In this document: positions 1-7,191 of the stretch, piece after piece | How positions within the stretch are numbered: position 1 is the first letter of the stretch | Layout of the letters: the number at the start of each line of letters is the position of its first letter | Assembly: GCA_002314195.1 (NCBI GenBank) | Contig: DCCQ01000110.1 | Span: 1-10,509 of the forward strand | Source of the DNA: Bacteroidales bacterium UBA1077 | GTDB taxonomy: Bacteria; Bacteroidota; Bacteroidia; Bacteroidales; UBA932 | Reading direction: 5' to 3' | Length of the DNA: 10,509 bases | Notes under the pieces: model-generated | Databases searched by the model: none | What the model was told of the DNA's origin: nothing | The model's input: the letters and a program-made list of their open reading frames with translations, nothing else | Program-made: the position numbers and the translations under genes

Positions 1-1
1 A

Positions 2-1525
2 TTCGAGGCCAAGGTCGAAGGAATATTCCCGGAAAACGCTTATCCGGCAGAGACCAAACTGCGTCTGAAAGAGGGTGCGCAGGTGATGTTCGTGCGCAAC
101 GACACTTCGGGCGAGGCTCGCTACTACAACGGAAAGATCGCGACTGTCGAGAAGGTGAAGCCACAGCTGATCGTGAAGGATGAGACTGGTGAGAGCATTG
201 TGGTCACCACAGAGAAATGGGAGAACATCCGTTACGGGCTGAACGAGGAAAGCGGTGAGATCGAGGGGATTGTGGACGGAACTTTCGAGCAGGTGCCTCT
301 GCGTCCGGCATGGGCGGTGACGATCCACAAGAGCCAGGGGCTGACGTTCGACCATGTCATCATTGACGCCGGGGCGGCTTTCTCTTTCGGCCAGGTCTAT
401 GTGGCCCTTTCCCGTTGCCGGACCCTCGAAGGCATCGTCCTGACCACCCCGATCACCAGACGATGCACGTTCACAAGCGAGGAAGTCTCAGAGTTCGAGA
501 GCAGCCGCGAGCCTGCGGACGAGGTGCGCCTCAAGCTACCTGCAATGGCAGGTGAATATTTCACCTCGACCCTCTGCGATGCCTTTGACCTTCAGCGGCT
601 TCGCTACCTCTACAACAGGGTCAACCGAATATATCAGGTCAACCTTTCGAACCTTTATCCTGACCAGGCGGACAGATTCAACATGGTGGGTGCGGGGATG
701 CCCGGCCTTATTAATGAGACAGCACCTCAACAAGGCTCGGAAGCCTCAGAGGAAGAGAATCATAAGGCGTTCACCGGGATACGTTCCCTCAGCGACACAG
801 CCCAGAAGTTCCAGAAGCAGCTCCGTCACATTGCCTCGACAGTCCACAGCGGCGCGCCGGAGGACTTCCCGCTCATACGGGAGCGCGTCACCAAGGCCTG
901 TGAATATTTCCGCAAGGAACTCAAGCCTTTGGCATCTTTCGTCGCTCCGCTGACGCTAATCGAGATTGATGACAAGGAGATCAAAAAGGCTTTCAAGACA
1001 GCGGCCGAGGAATTTCTCTCGGAGTTAAGATTCCGCCTGGCGCTTTACGAGACGATTCTGTCTGATGGCTTCAGCACCAAAGCTTACCATAAATTAAAGG
1101 CGTACAACGAGTTGTCTGATGAACGGTCACTGAAAGCTTTGGTCAGATCGCTTATTTCTCCATCAGAGAAGGCTTCCGCGTCAGAGAAGTCGCTTCGGCA
1201 CATCGACAAGCTTGGCACACAGCAGGCACAGCGTCCGGAAGGGCAATCGGCTCAAGACCCGAATGGAGAACAAGCCGCCTACACTGGCAGCGTCCACCCC
1301 GAACTGGTTCAGGCTCTTGTGGACTGGAGACGTGAGAAATACCTGCGAGACAACGTCCCCGCCTACATGATCCTCCACCAGAAAACCCTTCTGGACATCG
1401 CCGACCTCGCTCCGACCACAAAAGAGGAACTCCTTGCCGTCAAAGGCTTCGGCAAGTCAAAATGCGAAATATTCGGCGACGAGATTCTGGAGATCATCAG
1501 GAAGACAGCCAAAAGCAAATCTTGA
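2..1525 (+). CDS. PIF1/RecD-like DNA helicase with C-terminal HRDC domain (5' end cut by window)
   Basis: This reading frame is open from the left edge, so the gene starts outside the window and the Walker A and B motifs are not visible; 507 codons and a TGA stop remain. Fragment residues 21-100 form the small barrel region that precedes motif V in PIF1/RecD-like superfamily 1B helicases. Motif V (TIHKSQG, near residues 107-113) and motif VI (VALSRCR, residues 134-140) follow and are typical of these 5'-3' DNA helicases. A long helical middle region and a Q-rich linker (about 390-430) lead to an HRDC-like domain at about 431-507 containing LLAVKGFGKSK and DEILEIIRK. HRDC domains bind nucleic acid and occur in RecQ and in Bacteroidota PIF1-type helicases. 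The likely role is cytoplasmic, ATP-driven DNA unwinding in repair or replication. The gene is convergent with the minus-strand operon, 45 bp away. The family call is firm; the cellular role is not. Confidence 0.88.
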   Translation, partial: FEAKVEGIFPENAYPAETKLRLKEGAQVMFVRNDTSGEARYYNGKIATVEKVKPQLIVKDETGESIVVTTEKWENIRYGLNEESGEIEGIVDGTFEQVPLRPAWAVTIHKSQGLTFDHVIIDAGAAFSFGQVYVALSRCRTLEGIVLTTPITRRCTFTSEEVSEFESSREPADEVRLKLPAMAGEYFTSTLCDAFDLQRLRYLYNRVNRIYQVNLSNLYPDQADRFNMVGAGMPGLINETAPQQGSEASEEENHKAFTGIRSLSDTAQKFQKQLRHIASTVHSGAPEDFPLIRERVTKACEYFRKELKPLASFVAPLTLIEIDDKEIKKAFKTAAEEFLSELRFRLALYETILSDGFSTKAYHKLKAYNELSDERSLKALVRSLISPSEKASASEKSLRHIDKLGTQQAQRPEGQSAQDPNGEQAAYTGSVHPELVQALVDWRREKYLRDNVPAYMILHQKTLLDIADLAPTTKEELLAVKGFGKSKCEIFGDEILEIIRKTAKSKS

Positions 1526-1570
1526 TGATTGGCAAAGGGCATTCCTTGCGAAAGACACGAGTAATCGATG

Positions 1571-3160
1571 TCAATGAATGATTCCGACAGAGAGACCTAA
1601 AATGTTTCTCCCAGAACCTTGGAAACCCGGAACAAAACACATAGAGGCAGACAAAGAGGCGAAGCCTGAAAGATTCTTTCCGGTTTTGCTGATTGTCAGC
1701 GGAAACTCGTAGCGGAGATCCGCCGAGACCCTCATGAAATCCGAAGTCAGGATCTCATGGTCAGGATCAATCACATTGTCCAGAATCACCTTATTCTGAA
1801 GCTCGTCACTTATCGAATAGCGGTCAGAGATATTCATGGACCAGGCAAACTCGCCTTCCAAGGTCAGACGGCCTTTCCTTGCGGAGAAGATTGTCCCGCC
1901 ACCATGCACGGAAGGGACGATGTTGGCACAGACGAACGAGGACGCGGGAGAATAGTAAACATATTCATCATCAAGCATATTCAAGCCAACCTTGCAGCCA
2001 GCGTTCCATTTGTTGCCTGACCATTGATCCCCGTCTGGAACAATGTACGACAGTCCGGCTTCCCCCGACATTCTTCCCGAAGTGTAGGATTTTATGGAAA
2101 ATATTGTCTCATAACGCGTTGAAGTCACTCCGCTGACCGGGTCAGTCACGGTCACGGCTTTCTGGGAGATTTTCTCAGCGGCACCGGAGATGAAGTCAAA
2201 AATACCCTCTGCAATCCAGTTGCCGGAATGGAATACCATAGAAATCCTGCCTCCAGTCTCCTTGTAGTTGCCTGGAGTCGCCTTGTAAGCGTCCTCAACC
2301 ACGTCTTCACGATGGAAGGGCGACACCTCAGCAAGAAAAGAGGAGTTATCACCGAACGAATGCTCGTACTGCAACGCGACACCGTATTTCCATGACTTGA
2401 TCCTTCTCTCATAGGCGCTTGACACCAGTGTCGAGTACACCCCAAGCCCTTCCTGAAGGTAGAGGAAATACTCTTTCGCATCCTTGGATTTGGAGATGTA
2501 TGAACCGATCTTCTCTTTGGAATACCCGTAGGATAGATTGAGACCTATCTTTTCTTTCCCGAATCTGAACGCCACTCCAGGTTTTATCGAATAATCAATC
2601 TCCTGAGTCCTTGGGCGTGGATCCTGCAATCTGGAAAAGTCTCCCAATGAATAGTCAAGGCCAATCCCTGCCCACATGAAACCGAAAAGCGGCTTTGATG
2701 ACGCCTTCACGGAAAAATCAAACATCTGACAGGAATATTTCCCCTTCAACGATGATCCGGTAAGGTACGGATTTCCGTTGTAAGGATCTATATTGTCAGA
2801 CCAGCATCTTTCTTTATGACGTTCCTGACTGAACCTGAAACTTCCCCACAGATTCAACGGTTTCAAAGACTTGTACCCGGAAGAACGGAAATCCCAAGAG
2901 TCTATCCCGCCGCTTTCCATCGCCTTGTGAAAGTCTCCGGAAACTGATTTTGCGCCAAGTGCCGTGTGACCCAAATCAGGCATCGTATTTATCCCTATTG
3001 AGACCGGATTGTCTGTCCGAAGCCAGATGCTGAAGTCTTCGGAAGATGGCACGGTCTGAGCCGGCAAGCCTGCCGAAAGGCTCGCCGACATCATGACCGA
3101 TAAGATAATCTTTCTCAATATATTGTTACTTCTTGTAGCCAGGCTGGATTTCCGGCGCAT
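1571..3160 (-). CDS. Outer-membrane beta-barrel protein, DUF6850-like
   Basis: This is a predicted outer-membrane barrel of unknown function. A hydrophobic signal segment (IILSVMMSASLSAGLPAQ) near residues 18-35 is followed by a chain rich in alternating polar/hydrophobic strands with aromatic girdle residues, for example around residues 100-260 and 330-529. There are no TonB plug or carboxypeptidase-like domains, so it is not a second TonB receptor. It ends LGLSVGIIH, without the usual terminal Phe. I assign it to the DUF6850 barrel family from overall resemblance and from its position next to a DUF4876-like lipoprotein; no search was possible. It is the last gene of the operon. The ATG at 3160 overlaps the upstream gene by 35 nt and gives a long basic n-region. 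A TTG at 3118, just after the upstream stop codon, would give a textbook signal peptide starting MRKIILSVMMSA, so the true protein may be 515 rather than 529 residues. Confidence 0.72.
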   Translation of the reverse strand: MRRKSSLATRSNNILRKIILSVMMSASLSAGLPAQTVPSSEDFSIWLRTDNPVSIGINTMPDLGHTALGAKSVSGDFHKAMESGGIDSWDFRSSGYKSLKPLNLWGSFRFSQERHKERCWSDNIDPYNGNPYLTGSSLKGKYSCQMFDFSVKASSKPLFGFMWAGIGLDYSLGDFSRLQDPRPRTQEIDYSIKPGVAFRFGKEKIGLNLSYGYSKEKIGSYISKSKDAKEYFLYLQEGLGVYSTLVSSAYERRIKSWKYGVALQYEHSFGDNSSFLAEVSPFHREDVVEDAYKATPGNYKETGGRISMVFHSGNWIAEGIFDFISGAAEKISQKAVTVTDPVSGVTSTRYETIFSIKSYTSGRMSGEAGLSYIVPDGDQWSGNKWNAGCKVGLNMLDDEYVYYSPASSFVCANIVPSVHGGGTIFSARKGRLTLEGEFAWSMNISDRYSISDELQNKVILDNVIDPDHEILTSDFMRVSADLRYEFPLTISKTGKNLSGFASLSASMCFVPGFQGSGRNILGLSVGIIH

Positions 3161-4436
3161 CGTAATTCTTTATGACAAGATGTGATCCATCATAGTTATC
3201 CGGATCGCTGGAGCCGACAGCGACGAAATCGTTCGCCGAATTGTTCGTGTCAAGGAGAACCTTGCGCCCGTCGGCTGTGATGTACTGGATTTTTCTGTCG
3301 AAAATGTAGCCCATGTTCCAAAGGCCCTCGACTCCTTTGGCATCCAAAGCGTCAGGGATTCTCTTCTGTTGAAAGGCAGCGGCCCTGACAGTCTCGACAG
3401 CATCGATTATGATTTCATTAGGGACCCTCTTGGCAGCCAAATTACGCTGATTGTCTATTGTGTAACTTGTCGCGTCTGTTCCTGTAGCCCATCCTTTGAT
3501 CTCATCCTCCGTGGCAAAGAATATGAACACAGCCTGTGTCAACTGGAGGAAGCCGACATTCGGCATGCAGTCATAGACAGCCTTGAGGTTCGGGACATTG
3601 GCATTGTCTCCGTATGACTTCCAGAACCACCCAGTGGATTCAATCTCATAATCCGCATTCGATAGATCCACATTCATCGTACACTTGTCCGTAGCGCCTT
3701 CGGAGTTCTCCTGGACAATGAAGTTATGCGCGTTCCATGCGATCACGATGCTCTTTCCGGCCTCAAGCGGGATGTTGGTCGTGACGCCATGCGTTCCGTC
3801 AAGACGCGCGATGCGTGAGGCGTAAGTGGCTTCGTTCTGGTACTTGGTGTAAAGCTCGCAAGGGTTCTCGGACGTTGAGTTTCCATGAGCCTGGGCGATG
3901 CACAGACCGTCAAGATAGATGGTGTTGTCAGTGTTGTTGTAGATTTCCCAGTACTTCGGATAATTCACAGTTGTTCCGGCATTGCTCTTTGTGCCGTCAG
4001 TGTACATCCTGCTGATGAGAAGATCGCTCTTCACGGCCCATGTGAGCTGGATCTCAACACTATTGTCTCCGTCTTTCACCACCTGCACATTCGAGGCATT
4101 TCCGTTCAGCAGAATGTCTGTACCTTTGGCCAGTTCCGGAGCCGCTGTCTTGAACTCGTCAGCGGTCATGGATCCTGAAACCAGCACATCATAAACGCCC
4201 TGGTACACCTTATTGAATTCAGCAACACCATTATCAGCCTTGACCGTGTAAGTCTTGCCCATTGTCGTGTTTGTGATGGTGACATCACCAGAGTATGCCG
4301 GGGATGTTGTGGGGAAATCCGCAGGCATCTTGACAGAGACTGTCACGGATGTCTGATTGTCATCACTTTTCTCGCATGCCGCGAAAGAGAGAAGCGCCGC
4401 AAGCGCGAGCGCAGCAAATCTGATTGTTTTGTTCAT
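3126..4436 (-). CDS. DUF4876-like lipoprotein, probably exposed at the cell surface
   Basis: This is a 436-residue lipoprotein. The N-terminus has a signal peptide ending in SFAAC, with Cys21 as the acylated residue. After the Cys comes EKSDDN, a Lys followed by acidic residues, which resembles the lipoprotein export signal used by Bacteroidota to place lipoproteins on the outer face of the outer membrane. Residues 30-90 look like a small beta-sandwich of the carboxypeptidase-regulatory or transthyretin type (EFNKVYQGVYDVLVSG). Residues 138-180 include YWEIYNNTDNTIYLDGLCI, whose pattern resembles lamin-tail-type domains (E-x-Y-N-x-T-D ... L-x-G). The rest fits DUF4876 proteins, which commonly sit beside TonB-dependent receptors. 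The gene lies 35 nt after the receptor and abuts or overlaps the barrel gene. A partner or lid role for the receptor is inferred. The family call is from memory of its hallmarks, without a database search. Confidence 0.8.
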   Translation of the reverse strand: MNKTIRFAALALAALLSFAACEKSDDNQTSVTVSVKMPADFPTTSPAYSGDVTITNTTMGKTYTVKADNGVAEFNKVYQGVYDVLVSGSMTADEFKTAAPELAKGTDILLNGNASNVQVVKDGDNSVEIQLTWAVKSDLLISRMYTDGTKSNAGTTVNYPKYWEIYNNTDNTIYLDGLCIAQAHGNSTSENPCELYTKYQNEATYASRIARLDGTHGVTTNIPLEAGKSIVIAWNAHNFIVQENSEGATDKCTMNVDLSNADYEIESTGWFWKSYGDNANVPNLKAVYDCMPNVGFLQLTQAVFIFFATEDEIKGWATGTDATSYTIDNQRNLAAKRVPNEIIIDAVETVRAAAFQQKRIPDALDAKGVEGLWNMGYIFDRKIQYITADGRKVLLDTNNSANDFVAVGSSDPDNYDGSHLVIKNYDAPEIQPGYKK

Positions 4437-4471
4437 TTTACTTGAGATTAATTATACACTACTATATTCCT

Positions 4472-7186
4472 TTAAAAATTCATGAATATTTCCAATCCGT
4501 ACGAAAACAAGTTTCCGTTGCGTTCCACCTTGTTCACACTCACCGAATTGGATTGCCATGGCTGGTTGAACAGGACATTGTTGGCGTAAAAAGAGAATCC
4601 CGCCTTCTCCCCGATCTCCTTGGTGACCCTTACATCCAGACACCAGATTGCAGGCCAAGTCACCGGAAGATTGGAAATGGAGGTGTTGAGCACCTGATCC
4701 TTAAGCATATAGCCATGGAAACGGAAATCAGGGTCGTTCAGCTGTTCATCGGTGAATTTGACGTACTCGTCCCCGTAGAGGTAGCCCAAAGGTTTGGTCC
4801 CGGAGTTGATATTATGCTCATATTCATAAAACACGCACTGGGCGGAAGCCGAGACGATGAAGCGGATCGCAGGAATGTGCTGCACTACACGTAATGTGGC
4901 CGCGAACTGGCGGCTCTCATAAAGTGAGCCCGCGCCTTCGGGGTAAACGACATAGACCGGGCCATAGTTTCTGGCCTCTCCGATCGGAAGACGGTAGCCG
5001 AGATTCGATGAAGCCGATTTCGTCTCCGCCCAGGCACCGTTCAGGTAGAATGATGTGTTGGTGGCCTTGATCTTTCCGAAGTTGAAATCGAACTCAACGC
5101 CTCTGTTCCTTCTGGAGCCGGTGTTCCCGGGCCTTGTCAGATTGTACAGCACGGTGTCTGTCTGAGTCGGATGCGACGGATCGTAAGTCGGTTTCCCATC
5201 AGAGAACTTGACATCCTCAGCTTTCCAGACATCGAAAAGCAATGTCTTCCATTCCGAGTTGTCCGAACCGAAAGCACGAGAGATCTTCTCGTTGTACCCT
5301 ACCACCGAGAAACTCATCCCGTTGTCCAGCCTTATGTCAATGCCGATTTCGTGTTTCGTGCCGCGCATTGTCTTGAGACTGACCGGCTTCTTGTCAAAGA
5401 CTCTCGTGGAATACAGGTAATAGCTCTTCTGCCCGTCGGAGACGGACATATTGTAGAAATCATAATAGTCTGGGGCCGGGTACATGTCAAGCAGGGACGG
5501 AGCTTTTTCCGAAATCCCGTAGCCGAACCTTAGGGACATATGCCTCTCAGGATTAACAGCAAGGTTCAAACGAGGAGAAAGAGCCCCTATGCTCTCTTTT
5601 CTTCCCGGCTGGACGGCCGACCATCTGACACCTAATTGGCCCGTGATGTTCGGATATTGTGATTCGCTGAAGGTCAACACCATGTTGTCTTCCGCATACG
5701 CCGAGACCTGATTCAGGTACGGGATGTCGCAGTACCTGCGCATCCTGTTCTGAGCGAACGCCTTGTATTTCGGAGTCTTGTCATACTGCCCGATGCCACG
5801 GTTGCCCTCCGTCTTCCACTCCGCACCGACATTGAACCTGTTGGACATATGTCCCACATTAAGGTAGAACATGTCTGACATCTTCGCCCAGTACATCACC
5901 GGTTTGCTTTTCGTACCAGTGAGTGTCTCGTAGGAAGAAGGATACGGCGTCCCCTCGTACATTCCGTCCTTGACCGCATCCAGAATGGCGCCGTGACCTA
6001 CCGCCACAAGCTGGTCTCTGAATATGTGGTCGGAAGCCAAAGACAACGCCAGATCGTATTTCACAGTCCGGGCAAGGGCCTTGTCCGGTTTCAAGACTCC
6101 GTTGTGAGTAAGCCTCAGCGAGAACGCGTCCCTGCTGGAAAAGAATTTGCGCAGTGCCTCCGGCTCATCTGGATCAGCCCCCTTCCATTCTCCGGTGTAA
6201 GACAGGTCCAAGCTCGTCGTGAGAGTGCCTGCATTGTCACTCAGTGTCTTGCGGTGAGCCAAAGAGAGAAGGCCTCTGTTGTACTTGTCGGTCAGGAACC
6301 GGGGATCGGATGTGCCTCTGGCATAGTCAGCGCTGATGTTCAGGGAACCTGCTGATTTCATGTCCAGCCCCTTTCCGACATGGAACTGCTTGATTCCCGG
6401 CATTATCTTGGCCTTCAGATTCAAGTCGCTGATTCCGATCCGTTTGTTCACTATCATGAGTCCGGAGGATGCGTCGCCATATTCAGCGGACGCCACTCCC
6501 CTGATGACCTCGACAGACTCAATGTCATCCGTGCCGATGCTTCGCAAGTCCACTCCTGTGTTGCCCTGAGAGAGAGACGACAACCCAAGTCCTGTGTTCA
6601 TGTTGGCGTTTGTGGAGACCGGCACTCCGTTCATTATCACAGACGCTCCGAAAGTGGCATTGTCATCCGTAGCCAATGTCCTGACTTTCAACTGTCCGGG
6701 GCTTGTCAGCGAAGGATTCTTCATCGACACTCCTCCAGGAAGAAGCTGGAGCACATCCTTAAGACTCGTAGCCTGTAGGTGGTCAAGAGCCTGCCGTCCG
6801 ATGGTCGAAGCGGTGGATTCGCCGCTATGGCTTCCCTGGGCGACGACAACCACCTCCTTCATGGAAAGGGACTCCTCTTCTATGAATATTCTGACGTGAG
6901 TCTTGCCGTCCGCTCCGACTTCTCCTTCCGCATCCTTGTAGCCCAACATGGACACTTTGTAGGCGGCCGGAAGCCTCGGCACATTCTTGATCTCAACATT
7001 GCCGTCCTTGTCCGAGATCCCCCATAGGCCTGACCGGACAAGCAGCATCGTCGCCCCGGCCACAGGAGTGCCGGACTTGTCCAGAATGGAGGCCGTAACT
7101 GTGTACGGCCCGCCATCCCGTCCGTGCACAGAGACACAGCATAGCATCAGGAACGAGAGCAATGAGATTATGCGGCAACGGAACAT
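4472..7186 (-). CDS. TonB-dependent outer-membrane receptor with N-terminal carboxypeptidase-like domain
   Basis: This 904-residue protein imports a ligand across the outer membrane using TonB-ExbBD energy. A signal peptide spans residues 1-22 (ending CCVSVHG). A CarboxypepD_reg-like beta-sandwich spans about 28-107 (SGTPVAGATMLL ... GISDKDGNVEI ... YKVSMLGYKD). A TonB-box-like stretch, KEVVVVAQG, lies at 110-118. The plug domain spans about 120-246, with NGVPV (186-190) and the highly typical DDIESVEVIRGVASAEYGD (220-238). The rest is a beta-barrel ending in YGLEIFMNF, whose terminal Phe fits the BAM recognition signal. The length is normal for the family. The barrel does not identify a ligand and there is no SusD-type gene next to it, so this is not a standard glycan SusCD pair. 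It starts 5 nt after the protease stop codon, which favours translational coupling, and 35 nt separate it from the lipoprotein gene downstream. Confidence 0.94.
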   Translation of the reverse strand: MFRCRIISLLSFLMLCCVSVHGRDGGPYTVTASILDKSGTPVAGATMLLVRSGLWGISDKDGNVEIKNVPRLPAAYKVSMLGYKDAEGEVGADGKTHVRIFIEEESLSMKEVVVVAQGSHSGESTASTIGRQALDHLQATSLKDVLQLLPGGVSMKNPSLTSPGQLKVRTLATDDNATFGASVIMNGVPVSTNANMNTGLGLSSLSQGNTGVDLRSIGTDDIESVEVIRGVASAEYGDASSGLMIVNKRIGISDLNLKAKIMPGIKQFHVGKGLDMKSAGSLNISADYARGTSDPRFLTDKYNRGLLSLAHRKTLSDNAGTLTTSLDLSYTGEWKGADPDEPEALRKFFSSRDAFSLRLTHNGVLKPDKALARTVKYDLALSLASDHIFRDQLVAVGHGAILDAVKDGMYEGTPYPSSYETLTGTKSKPVMYWAKMSDMFYLNVGHMSNRFNVGAEWKTEGNRGIGQYDKTPKYKAFAQNRMRRYCDIPYLNQVSAYAEDNMVLTFSESQYPNITGQLGVRWSAVQPGRKESIGALSPRLNLAVNPERHMSLRFGYGISEKAPSLLDMYPAPDYYDFYNMSVSDGQKSYYLYSTRVFDKKPVSLKTMRGTKHEIGIDIRLDNGMSFSVVGYNEKISRAFGSDNSEWKTLLFDVWKAEDVKFSDGKPTYDPSHPTQTDTVLYNLTRPGNTGSRRNRGVEFDFNFGKIKATNTSFYLNGAWAETKSASSNLGYRLPIGEARNYGPVYVVYPEGAGSLYESRQFAATLRVVQHIPAIRFIVSASAQCVFYEYEHNINSGTKPLGYLYGDEYVKFTDEQLNDPDFRFHGYMLKDQVLNTSISNLPVTWPAIWCLDVRVTKEIGEKAGFSFYANNVLFNQPWQSNSVSVNKVERNGNLFSYGLEIFMNF

Positions 7187-7191
7187 CTGAC

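Noticed and set aside
552..953. 133-codon plus-strand frame inside the helicase in another frame
   Set aside because: Its Ser/Arg/Thr-rich composition is typical of an out-of-frame reading, and the helicase frame is intact throughout.
1532..1549. Hairpin GCAAAGG...CCTTGC after the helicase stop as a terminator
   Set aside because: The stem is only six pairs with a bulged A, and no T-run follows on either strand. It is not enough to call a terminator.
4424..4894. 156-codon plus-strand frame opposite the end of the TonB receptor gene
   Set aside because: It lies antisense to the receptor, and its product shows no signal, motif or family likeness. It is a shadow of the receptor's codon usage.
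7120..7186. Lipobox-like LMLCC in the TonB receptor signal peptide
   Set aside because: The residue before the Cys is Leu, not Gly, Ala or Ser, and TonB receptors use ordinary signal peptidase I cleavage, here near VHG.
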